Shown here: positions 8,520 through 16,961 of the stretch, piece by piece | Position numbering within the stretch: position 1 is the first letter of the stretch | How the letters are laid out: each line of letters starts with the position of its first letter | From: Pseudolabrys sp. | Lineage (GTDB): Bacteria > Pseudomonadota > Alphaproteobacteria > Rhizobiales > Xanthobacteraceae | NCBI GenBank assembly: GCA_029980465.1 | Contig: JARYIJ010000001.1 | Coordinates: 1,178,001-1,242,000, forward strand | Direction of reading: 5' to 3' | Length of the DNA: 64,000 bases | Position numbers and translations under genes: made by a program | The notes under the pieces: model-generated | Told to the model about the DNA's origin: nothing | Database searches by the model: none | The model's input: the letters and a program-made list of their open reading frames with translations, nothing else

Positions 8520-8903
8520 TCAGCGGCGCTTGCGCGCCCCGCGCGCCTCAAGCGCAACGACCCTACGCCGGATCGGCGGCGTGACGAGGTCTTTTTTGGG
8601 GAGTTTTTCGGCAATTCCGAGCAACCGTTCGCGACGGCGCATCTCGGCCCAGACATCGTCGGGATGGACGCCCGCCGAAACCCATAGCACCACAAGATTA
8701 TAGAGAAGATCGGCGCTTTCGCGCACCACAGCCTCCGGCTGGCCGTGCATGGCGTCGATCACGACCTCGACGGCTTCCTCGGCGAGTTTCTTGGCCATCT
8801 TGGCGCGGCCGGCGCGAAACAGCTTGGCCGTGCGCGAGGTCGCCGGATCGCCGTTGCGAGCCGCAAGGACGGCCTCATAGAGGCGGGCGACCGAATCAGT
8901 CAT
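8520..8903 (-). CDS. HisE-like phosphoribosyl-ATP pyrophosphohydrolase homologue
   Basis: A MazG/HisE-fold protein of about 127 residues. The core SRTAKLFRAGRAKMAKKLAE, EAVEVVIDAMHG and VRESADLLYNLVVLWVSAGV carries the EExxE and ExxD metal-binding pattern of phosphoribosyl-ATP diphosphatase, the second step of histidine synthesis. HisE usually sits next to hisA/hisF; here it stands alone beside a DedA gene, and it has a basic tail (PPIRRRVVALEARGARKRR) not typical of HisE. It may be a paralogue with a different nucleotide substrate. An ATG at 8921 is also in frame. Confidence 0.75.
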   Translation of the reverse strand: MTDSVARLYEAVLAARNGDPATSRTAKLFRAGRAKMAKKLAEEAVEVVIDAMHGQPEAVVRESADLLYNLVVLWVSAGVHPDDVWAEMRRRERLLGIAEKLPKKDLVTPPIRRRVVALEARGARKRR

Positions 8904-8968
8904 TCTGGCAGAATACGCCATAACGAATCAGGACCGGTTAACGGGCCGGTGCCGGTCCGAAATCACGG

Positions 8969-11900
8969 TTACGGCCGGTCGTCTCCGCCGCTCAGCAAGG
9001 CGGCGTTGCCGCCGGCCGCCGCGGTGTTCACCGTCACGACCTGCTCCAGCGCGAAGCGGTGCAGGTAGTTGGGGCCGCCGGCCTTGGGGCCGGTGCCGGA
9101 CAGGCCGCTGCCGCCAAACGGCTGAGTCCCGACCGCCGCTCCAATCATGCTGCGATTGACGTAGACGTTGCCGTTGGACAGCCGCGCGACGATGCGACGC
9201 ACGGTGGCGTCGATGCGCGAATGGATGCCGAGGGTCAGGCCATAGCCCGTTCCGGCGATATCGCCGAGCAAGGCATCCAGCGCCGAAGGCCGCCAGCGCA
9301 CCACGTGGAGCACCGGCCCGAACACCTCCTCGGTGAGATCGCGGGCCCGCTCCAATTCGATGATGGTCGGCGGCACGAACAGGCCGGTCGCCGGCAGCGG
9401 CCGGTCGCGGTCCCAGCGGAAGCGGACACGGCCTTGCGCCTCATGACGCGCGATCCAGGCCATCAATTTCTCGCGGGCCTCGAGATCGATCACCGGCCCG
9501 ACATGCGTCGACGGATCGCGCGGATCGCCCAACGCCAGCTCGCGCGCCGCGCCGGCGATCATCGCGACAACCTTGTCGGCCACGTCGGCCTGGACGCACA
9601 GCAATCGCAGCGCCGAGCAGCGCTGGCCGGCGGACCGGAAGGCGGACGTGATGACGTCGTCGGTGATCTGCTCGGGCAGCGCCGTCGCGTCGGCGATCAT
9701 CGCGTTGATGCCGCCGGTCTCGGCGATCAGGGGGACGATCGGCCCGTCCTTCGCCGCCAACGCCCGGTTAATGCGACGTCCGACCTCTGTCGAGCCGGTA
9801 AAGGCGACCCCGGCGACGCGCAAATCCTCGACCAATGCTGCGCCGATGGCGCCATCGCCCGGCACGAACTGCAGCGCGCCCGCCGGCACACCCGCGCGAT
9901 GCAGCAGGCGAACGGCTTCAAATCCGATCAGCGGCGTCTGCTCGGCCGGCTTTGCGACGACGGCGTTGCCGGCCGCGAGCGCGGCGACGACCTGGCCGGT
10001 GAAGATCGCCAGCGGGAAATTCCACGGGCTGATGCAGACGAACACGCCGCGGCCGCGATAGGTCAGCTCGTTGCTCTCGCCGGTCGGACCCGGCGTCGGC
10101 TGCGGCGCGAGACTTTGGCGCGCCTGCGCCGCGTAGTAGCGGCAATAGTCGGTCGCCTCGCGCACTTCGGAGAGGCTGTCGTCGAGCGTCTTGCCGCCTT
10201 CCGTCTGCAGGAGCGCGATCAGCCGTCCGCGCTCCGCCTCGATCAGATCGCCGGCGTGCGAGAGGATGTCGGCGCGCGTCGCCACCGACATGGCGCTCCA
10301 CGCCGCAAAACCGGCCTGCGCCGCCGTCATTGCCGCCGCCGCGGTCGCCCGATCGGCTTCACGGACCCGGCCGACGGCCGCGCGGCTGAACGGCGACAGC
10401 ACCGGACGCTCAACGCCGGGACGCAGGACGCCGTCGATCAGCGGCGCGGTCGTCGCATCCGCGAGCGCATCACGCGAAATATCCGACAGAAGCTGTGCGC
10501 GCTCGACGCGATCGCCGAACTCGACACCGGACGAATTGGCGCGCTCGGGCGCATAGAGATCGTGCGGCAGCACGATGCGCGGATTACGTGCCCGCGACGC
10601 CCGGCCGATCGCGTCCTGCGGCCGCTCGAGAACATGCGCGATCGGGATCGATGTATCGCCGGCCAGCGCGACGAAGGACGAATTGGCGCCGTTCTCGAGC
10701 AGACGCCGCACCAGGTAGGCGAGCAGATCCGCGTGGCCGCCGACCGGCGCATAGATACGGCACGGCGCAGCCGGATATTTCTGCCGCAGCGCCTTGTAGA
10801 GCGCTTCGCCCATGCCGTGCAGGCGCTGGAATTCGTAGCCGTCGACGCCGCCCGCATCCTCGATCACGCTGGCCACCGTCAGCGCATTGTGTGTCGCGAA
10901 TTGAGGATAGAGGCGCGGCCGGGCCGCCAGCAGCTTGCGGGCGCAGGCGAGGTAGGAAAGATCCGTCATCGGCTTGCGCGTGAACAGCGGATAGTCGGCA
11001 AGACCGCGTTCCTGCGCGCGCTTGATCTCGGTGTCCCAGTACGCGCCTTGACCAGCCGCACCATGAAGCGGCGGCCGAGCGCATCGGCCACACCGTCGAT
11101 CCAGTCGATCACTGCGCCGGCGCGCTTCTGATAGGCCTGGATCGCCAGCCCGAAGCCGGACCAGCCGGCGAACGACGGGTCGCGCACCGCGGCGGCGATC
11201 ACGTCGAGCGACAATTCGAGCCGGTCGGCTTCCTCCGCATCGATGGTGAAGTTGAGTTCGCTGCGGCGCGCCATCCGCGCCAGTTCGAGCACCTTCGGCG
11301 GCAGCTCCCGCAACACGCGGTCCTCGGACACGGCCTCGTAGCGCGGATGCAGCGCCGACAGCTTCACGGAAATGCCGGGGCGCGACGGCAAGCCGGCCTT
11401 GCCCGCCTTCTTGCCGATCGCCGCAATCGCCTTGGCATAGGCGTCGAAGTACCGTTCGGCATCATCCGCGGTCCGCGCGCCTTCGCCGAGCATGTCGAAC
11501 GAATAGAGATAGTCGTCGTGCGCGGCGGCGCGCGACAGCGCCTCGTCGATGGTCTGGCCCAGCACGAAATGCGAGCCGAGCAGGCGCATCGCCTGTCGCG
11601 TCGCGGCGCGCACCGCGGGCAATCCGAGGCGCTTGATCAGTGAATCGATGATCCCTTCCGGGGTTTCGCCGGGATGGATGATCCGCGTCGTGATGCCGAG
11701 CGTCCATGCCGACGCCGACACGAGCAGCGCGCCGGAATGGCCGTCATGCTTGTCCCAGTCGCCGGCCGCGAGCTTGTCCTCGATCAGGCGGTCGGCGGTC
11801 GCGGCATCGGGCACACGCAGCAGCGCCTCTGCCAGCACCATCAGCGCCAGGCCTTCCTTGGTGGATAGCGCATAGGCGTGCAGGAAGTCCTCCACACCGC

Positions 11901-12081
11901 CGAGGCCGGTGGTGCGGGCGCGGATGGCTTCGACCAGGTCCGACGCCCGCGCCGTGACGCGATTCTCGGCGTCGGGGCCGCGCTCCAGCAATCTCAGGAA
12001 GCCGGCCGCGAAGGCTTCGTCCGGGCCCGCATAAGGAGCACCGAACAGCGGCAGGTCGGCAACGGCGGTGTTGACTGCCAT
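8969..12081 (-). pseudogene. putA: Bifunctional proline dehydrogenase / glutamate semialdehyde dehydrogenase, frameshifted
   Basis: The PutA protein oxidises proline to glutamate. The N-terminal part (from 12081) carries the FAD-dependent proline dehydrogenase barrel: FDMLGEGARTADDAERYFDA, ISVKLSALHPRYEA and ALGRRFMVRLVK. There the frame breaks: the minus strand reads CAAGGCGCGT at 11050-11041, where an extra G restores LVKGAYWDTEIKRAQERG. The shifted frame ends at 10966. The second half resumes in the other frame and carries the aldehyde dehydrogenase: VAFTGSTEVGRRIN and the nucleophile Cys in AGQRCSALRLLCV. No N-terminal ribbon-helix-helix domain is present. The two halves overlap by four bases. 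An ATG at 10969 could restart the second half. Either a sequencing error or a real lesion is possible. Confidence 0.85.
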
Positions 12082-12168
12082 GGAAGCGTGACCGGGACCG
12101 CCGCACTATAACAGAGGCGCGCACCATCGGCGTGTCAGGCTTCCAGTCATATCCAGGCTCGCGGCCGG

Positions 12169-13092
12169 TCAGCGCAGTAATTCGGCCTTGTCGAAGGCGG
12201 TACGAATGGCCCGGAATTCGCGGCCCTGCGCCGCCACGTCGTCGGGCTTGGGCCGCAACAACGGCGCCAGCTCATCCGCGAGCTCGTTGAGCGCTTTGCT
12301 GTCCGCGCCTTCTCGCGTGTAGATGCCGACATGAAGTTCGGGCAGCTTCGGCAGCGGACCGTCATCCCACCGCTTGAGCTGAGTCAGGCGAATGCGGCCG
12401 CTGGTCATGACCAGCACGCCGAGACCAGCGTCGACGCCCGCCGCCAGCACCAGCACGGTGCCGGACATCATGACGAGACGATGAGTCCGCCCGCTTTCCC
12501 GCAACGCGTTCGTGCCGGCGCGGAAGCACATGCATTCCTCGCTGAACGCCAGCATCGGCACGGGCGCTTCGGGATCGATCTTGGTGGCGTTGCTGCGCGC
12601 CCAGACGAGCTGGTCGGTCCAGGTATGGCGGGCATCGACCGGCGCCTCGGTCGACAGCGCCACGACGATATCGATCTTGCCCTCACGCATGTCGCGCAGC
12701 AGCGCCGGCGCGACGCCGCTCTGGAAATTGAAATCGGGCCAGCGCGTGCGGAATTTCGCCAGCGTCCACGGCAGCAAGGGACCCGACAAATCGCCCGGAA
12801 GACCGATGCGGATCCGCTTGCGCGCCCGGTCGCCCTTGCCCAGACCAACGATCTCGTCGTTGATCGACAGCAGCCGCCGCGCATAATCGACCACCGCGTT
12901 GCCCTGTGACGTGAGGGTCACGCCAGCCGACTGGCGTTCAAAAAGCTCGTAGCCGAGCAAGGTCTGCAGGCGCTTGATCTGGGCGCTGACGGCGGGCTGA
13001 GTAATACCGATAGCCTGTGCCGCCTTGGTGAAACTGCGAAGATCCACAATCGTGACCAACGTGCGCAGCAGATCGGTTGGGATGTTGCTCAT
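12169..13092 (-). CDS. LysR-family transcriptional regulator
   Basis: The N-terminal winged helix-turn-helix is SFTKAAQAIGITQPAVSAQI followed by KRLQTLLGYELFERQSAGVT, and the C-terminal half is the periplasmic-binding-like effector domain. The ATG at 13092 is preferred over the one two codons earlier because GGGGAG sits six bases before it. The gene lies just upstream of the damaged putA on the same strand, 87 bases apart, and could regulate it, but LysR regulators are more often divergent from their target. The effector cannot be deduced from the sequence. Confidence 0.88.
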   Translation of the reverse strand: MSNIPTDLLRTLVTIVDLRSFTKAAQAIGITQPAVSAQIKRLQTLLGYELFERQSAGVTLTSQGNAVVDYARRLLSINDEIVGLGKGDRARKRIRIGLPGDLSGPLLPWTLAKFRTRWPDFNFQSGVAPALLRDMREGKIDIVVALSTEAPVDARHTWTDQLVWARSNATKIDPEAPVPMLAFSEECMCFRAGTNALRESGRTHRLVMMSGTVLVLAAGVDAGLGVLVMTSGRIRLTQLKRWDDGPLPKLPELHVGIYTREGADSKALNELADELAPLLRPKPDDVAAQGREFRAIRTAFDKAELLR

Positions 13093-13182
13093 TATCATCT
13101 CCCCACCAGGTCACCGGCCGCCAGGACGGTTCATACGCGAATATTTTCGGCTTCAACAATTAGGCTAGCACATCTCCCAAAT

Positions 13183-13200
13183 CGCAAGCCTTTTCTTGCG
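13183..13200 (-). terminator. Weak hairpin downstream of the thiolase gene
   Basis: On the minus strand a 6-bp stem CGCAAG / CTTGCG with loop AAAAGG lies about 15 bases after the thiolase stop. It has no T run, so it would be at best a weak intrinsic terminator or mRNA 3' end protector. It also lies in the leader of the LysR gene. Confidence 0.25.
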
Positions 13201-13215
13201 GCATGTGATTTCGCT

Positions 13216-14382
13216 TCAGCGAATTCGCTCGAGGATGCTCACATAATTGGCAACCGCGGTGCCGCCCATGTTGAAAAGACCGGCGAGCTTGGCGTCCTTG
13301 ATCTGCATGTCGCCGGCCTTGCCGGTCAGTTGCATCGCAGCGAGCGCGTGCATCGACACGCCGGTGGCGCCGATCGGATGACCTTTGGCCTTGAGTCCGC
13401 CGGACGGATTGATTGGCAGCTTGCCGTCCTTCTGCGTCCAGCCCTCCTTGATGGCGCGCGCGCCCTGCCCTTCAGGAACAAGCCCCATCGCCTCGTACTC
13501 GATCAATTCCGCGATGGTAAAACAGTCATGGGTCTCGACCAGCGACAGGTCGCCGAGCGCAACGCCGGCTTGGGCCAGCGCCTTCTGCCAAGCAGCGGCG
13601 CAACCCTCGAATTTGAGGATGTCGCGTTTTGACATCGGCAGAAAATCCTGAACATGCGCATTGGCGCGGAACGCGACGCCTTTGCCGAGGCGCAGCGCCG
13701 TCTCGACATCCGTGATCACGACCGCCGCGGCGCCGTCCGACACCAGCGAGCAGTCGGTGCGCTTCAACGGCCCGGCAACGTACGGGTTCTTCTCGCTTTC
13801 GTTGCGGCAGAACTCGTAGCCGACATCCTTGCGCATCTGCGCATAGGGGTTCGACACGCCGTTCTTGTGATTCTTCGCCGCGATCATCGCCAGAGCATCG
13901 GATTGATCGCCGTATTTCTGAAAATAGCTCGACGCGATCTTGCCGAACACCCCGGCGAAACCGCCCTCGATGTCGGCTTCCTCGCGGACGTAGGAGGCCT
14001 TGAGCAAGTTCCGCCCGATGTCCGGACCCGGCGTCGTGGTCATCTGCTCGACGCCCACCACCAGCACGATCCGCGCGTCGCGCGCCGCGATCGACTTGAT
14101 GGCCTGATGGACCGCCGCGGAGCCGGTGGCGCAGGCGTTCTCGACGCGGGTGGCACGCTTGAAGCGCAGATCGGGCGAGGCCTGAAGCACCAGCGCCGCG
14201 GTGAAATCCTGCGGCGAGAATCCTGCGTTAAAATGCCCGAGAACGATCTCGTCGACATCCTTGGCGGCGACCCCTGCGTCCGTCAGGGCGTCGCTGGCGG
14301 CCTTGACGATCAGGCTTTCCACGGATTCTCCGGCCAGCTTGCCAAACGGCGTGTGGGCCCATCCGACGATGCAGGCGGTCAT
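13216..14382 (-). CDS. Thiolase-family acetyl-CoA acyltransferase (SCP2-type)
   Basis: The thiolase fold with the nucleophile Cys in VENACATGSAAVHQAIKSIA, the second-half motif NPSGGLKAKGHPIGATGVS with the catalytic His, and a final LFNMGGTAVANYVSILERIR. The domain order and the VETHDCFTIAELIEYEAMGL stretch place it with the sterol-carrier-protein-x-type thiolases, which cleave or condense acyl-CoAs, including branched chains. The usual second catalytic Cys near the C-terminus (CxG) is replaced by NMGG, as in that subgroup. AGGAGT sits ahead of the ATG. No MaoC or DUF35 (OB-fold) partner, common for this subgroup, is next to it. The substrate is uncertain. Confidence 0.85.
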   Translation of the reverse strand: MTACIVGWAHTPFGKLAGESVESLIVKAASDALTDAGVAAKDVDEIVLGHFNAGFSPQDFTAALVLQASPDLRFKRATRVENACATGSAAVHQAIKSIAARDARIVLVVGVEQMTTTPGPDIGRNLLKASYVREEADIEGGFAGVFGKIASSYFQKYGDQSDALAMIAAKNHKNGVSNPYAQMRKDVGYEFCRNESEKNPYVAGPLKRTDCSLVSDGAAAVVITDVETALRLGKGVAFRANAHVQDFLPMSKRDILKFEGCAAAWQKALAQAGVALGDLSLVETHDCFTIAELIEYEAMGLVPEGQGARAIKEGWTQKDGKLPINPSGGLKAKGHPIGATGVSMHALAAMQLTGKAGDMQIKDAKLAGLFNMGGTAVANYVSILERIR

Positions 14383-14428
14383 TGAGCACTCCTTTTGCCG
14401 AACTTTGGTCTTTTTCGTGAGTGAATAG

Positions 14429-14440
14429 TGGTAGTTACCA
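14429..14440. promoter_or_regulatory. 12-bp palindrome in the thiolase / carboxypeptidase divergent region
   Basis: TGGTAGTTACCA is a perfect inverted repeat (TGGTA-GT-TACCA) in the 118-to-178-base region between two divergent genes. Position and symmetry fit an operator for a dimeric repressor such as a TetR or LacI relative, but no regulator gene is adjacent. It could be a chance palindrome. Confidence 0.3.
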
Positions 14441-14560
14441 TATCCACGGGCTGGGACCAGGGCGGCTTTGCGTCCTCGCGCGTGCTTGATACCTTAATTA
14501 GTGTGGTCCGGGCCGTCAGTTAAGGCCCGTCGGGCTCGACGAATCAAGCGGATCGCGATT

Positions 14561-15742
14561 GTGACATTTGCTCGGGGTTTGAACCTCTCCTGGCTCTGCC
14601 TCTGCGGCGTCATTCTTCTGGCGCCGCTCACGCGCGCCAACGCCGAAGCCAAACTCCTGATCGAAGCGTCGACCGGCAAGGTTCTGCAGGCCGAGAACGC
14701 CACCTATCCGTGGTATCCGGCCTCCGTCACCAAATTGATGACGCTCTACACGGTGCTCAAGGCGGTGCAGGACAGGCAGGTCACGCTCAACACCCTGATC
14801 AATTACTCGGCTAACGCCGCCGCGCAGCAGCCGACCAAGATGGGCTTCAAGATCGGCACCACGCTGACGATCGACAACGCCATCAAGATGATGATGGTGA
14901 AGTCGGCAAACGACATCGCTGTGGCGCTCGCCGAAGGGGTCGGCGGCTCGATCGAGAACTTCGCCGACATGATGAACGCCAACGCCCGCGCGCTTGGCAT
15001 GACGCAGTCGAACTTCGTCAACCCGAACGGACTGCCGGCGGAGAACCATTATACGTCGGCGCGCGACCTCGGCATCCTGGCGCGCGCCCTCGTCACGCAG
15101 TTCCCGCAATACGACAGCTACCTGCACATCTCGTCGATGCGCTACGGCCATCGCATCTATCACAACTACAATACGCTGATCGACCGCTATCCGGGCGCCG
15201 ACGGCATGAAGACCGGATTCATCTGCGCCTCGGGCTACAACCTCGTTGCTTCCGCGACCCGCAACGGCCGCCGCCTGATCGCCATCGTTCTCGGCTCCTA
15301 TTCCGGCCGCGCCCGCGCGCAAGAAGCGGCGCAACTCCTCGAAAGCGGTTTCAACAACAGCGCGCTGTCGTGGCTGACGCCGTCGCTCGGCACCGTCGAC
15401 CAGCTCAAGCCGGTCGACGCCGCACCGCCGAATTTGCGTGACGAGATGTGCGGCGGGCATCGCCGCAAGCCGCCGTCCGAGAACAATGACGAGGAAGACA
15501 CCCAGGCGACCGGCGACCAGAACTACCAGCTCTCCGCGCTGAAGCCGCCGAACACCAAATACATGCTGAGCGCGACGCCGATCATCAGCCCCGATCCGAT
15601 CGTGGTGTTCACCGGGCCAGCCGACCACCCCGACACCGTGGAGCAATTCCCGGTCGTTCATCCCAAGGCGAAGAAAAAGACGGCCAAGAGCCCTCACGCC
15701 AAGCCGGTGAAGAAGGCGAAGGCCGCGGCCAACGCGAAATGA
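14561..15742 (+). CDS. D-alanyl-D-alanine carboxypeptidase (penicillin-binding protein 5/6 type)
   Basis: A periplasmic serine peptidase that trims the terminal D-Ala of peptidoglycan stem peptides. All three active-site motifs are present, counted from the GTG at 14561: SxxK in YPASVTKL (Ser55, Lys58), SxN in KSANDIA (Ser115, Asn117) and KTG in GMKTGF (Lys217). The signal peptide is MTFARGLNLSWLCLCGVILL ending RANA. GTG 14501 also opens the frame but gives an atypically long N-terminus. The C-terminal 150 residues are Pro/Lys-rich and low complexity, ending AKKKTAKSPHAKPVKKAKA. The stop overlaps the start of the next gene by four bases, so the two are translationally coupled. Confidence 0.88.
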   Translation: MTFARGLNLSWLCLCGVILLAPLTRANAEAKLLIEASTGKVLQAENATYPWYPASVTKLMTLYTVLKAVQDRQVTLNTLINYSANAAAQQPTKMGFKIGTTLTIDNAIKMMMVKSANDIAVALAEGVGGSIENFADMMNANARALGMTQSNFVNPNGLPAENHYTSARDLGILARALVTQFPQYDSYLHISSMRYGHRIYHNYNTLIDRYPGADGMKTGFICASGYNLVASATRNGRRLIAIVLGSYSGRARAQEAAQLLESGFNNSALSWLTPSLGTVDQLKPVDAAPPNLRDEMCGGHRRKPPSENNDEEDTQATGDQNYQLSALKPPNTKYMLSATPIISPDPIVVFTGPADHPDTVEQFPVVHPKAKKKTAKSPHAKPVKKAKAAANAK

Positions 15743-16899
15743 GCGAGCCTGCCCCCTCGCGCAGCCGTACGCCGCCCGAACCGATCCCGATGACGGTGCT
15801 GACCGGATTCCTCGGCGCTGGCAAGACCACCTTGCTGAACAAACTGCTGCAAGACCCGGCGCTGAAGGACACTGCCGTCATCATCAACGAGTTCGGCGAG
15901 GTCGGGCTCGATCACCTGCTGGTCGAATATGTCGACGACAACGTCATGCTGCTGCAGTCCGGCTGCCTGTGCTGCACGATGCGCGGCGACCTTGTCGATG
16001 CACTGGAAACGCTGCTGCGCGACCTCGACAACAACCGCTGCACGTTCAAGCGGCTGATCCTCGAGACCACCGGCCTCGCCGATCCGGCGCCCGTGCTGCA
16101 TACGGCGATGATGCATCCCTATCTGGTGATGCGGTACCGGCTCGACGGCGTCGTGACCCTGGTCGACGCCGTGAACGGCGAAGCGACGCTCGACGCCCAT
16201 GTCGAGGCGGTGAAGCAGGCGGCGGTCGCCGACCGCCTGGTGCTGACGAAGACCGATCTCGTCGCCGATCCGGCCGCGATCGGCAGCCTCAAGGTGCGTC
16301 TGCACGCGCTCAACCCCGCCGCGCCGGTCCTGGACGCGGCGCAGGGCGAGGCAACACCCGCTAATCTGCTCGGCTGCGGCCTCTACGATCCCGAGCGCAA
16401 GATCCCCGACGTCGGGAAATGGCTGCGGGACGAGGCCTACGCCGATCCGCATGGACACAGCCACGATCATGCCCACGGCCATCATGGTCATGACCACGAT
16501 CACGGCCATCTCGACCGCAACCGGCACGACGAGCATATCCGCTCCTTCGTTCTGAGCGCCGATCAGGCCATCCCGGAAGGCGCCTTCCACCTGTTCATCG
16601 ATCTGCTGCGCTCGCTGCATGGGCCGAACCTGCTGCGGCTCAAGGGCATCGTGAAGATCGCGGAGACGCCCGACACGCCGCTGGTCATCCACGCCGTGCA
16701 GCATGTTTTCCACCCGTTCAGCACGCTCGAGCGCTGGCCCGACGACGACCGCCGCACCCGCATCGTCTTCATCACCCGCGACATCCCCGAAACTGTGCTG
16801 CGCGAGACGTTCGAGGCCTTCCTGAACCGGCCCGCGCCGGACCGGCCCGACCGCGCCGCGCTCGCCGACAATCCGCTGGTGCCGTTCGGCGGCCGCTAG
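15739..16899 (+). CDS. CobW/G3E-family GTP-binding metallochaperone
   Basis: A P-loop GTPase of the CobW/COG0523 family that delivers a metal, often zinc or cobalt, to a target enzyme. Walker A is GFLGAGKTTL (residues 23-32). The GCLCCT signature (Cys76, Cys78, Cys79) is the metal-binding CxCC, and LVLTKTDLV is the guanine-recognition site. Residues about 236-262 are histidine-rich (DPHGHSHDHAHGHHGHDHDH), a zinc-buffer stretch typical of zinc-linked members. The C-terminal CobW_C domain follows. ATG overlaps the carboxypeptidase stop (ATGA), suggesting it may supply metal to that or a co-expressed enzyme. The metal is inferred from the His-rich stretch. Confidence 0.88.
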   Translation: MSEPAPSRSRTPPEPIPMTVLTGFLGAGKTTLLNKLLQDPALKDTAVIINEFGEVGLDHLLVEYVDDNVMLLQSGCLCCTMRGDLVDALETLLRDLDNNRCTFKRLILETTGLADPAPVLHTAMMHPYLVMRYRLDGVVTLVDAVNGEATLDAHVEAVKQAAVADRLVLTKTDLVADPAAIGSLKVRLHALNPAAPVLDAAQGEATPANLLGCGLYDPERKIPDVGKWLRDEAYADPHGHSHDHAHGHHGHDHDHGHLDRNRHDEHIRSFVLSADQAIPEGAFHLFIDLLRSLHGPNLLRLKGIVKIAETPDTPLVIHAVQHVFHPFSTLERWPDDDRRTRIVFITRDIPETVLRETFEAFLNRPAPDRPDRAALADNPLVPFGGR

Positions 16900-16961
16900 C
16901 CGCTTGCGCGCCAACGGCGTTCGCCGGATGCTCGGCGGCGAACGAGTCGGGGCCTGAGACA

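Noticed and set aside
9059..11131. A 690-residue open frame opposite putA.
   Set aside because: Low-complexity Arg-rich translation from the antisense strand of a high-GC gene; the sense strand has clear domains.
14516..15697. Long minus-strand frame opposite the DD-carboxypeptidase.
   Set aside because: Antisense shadow of a gene with all three active-site motifs; no domain is recognisable.
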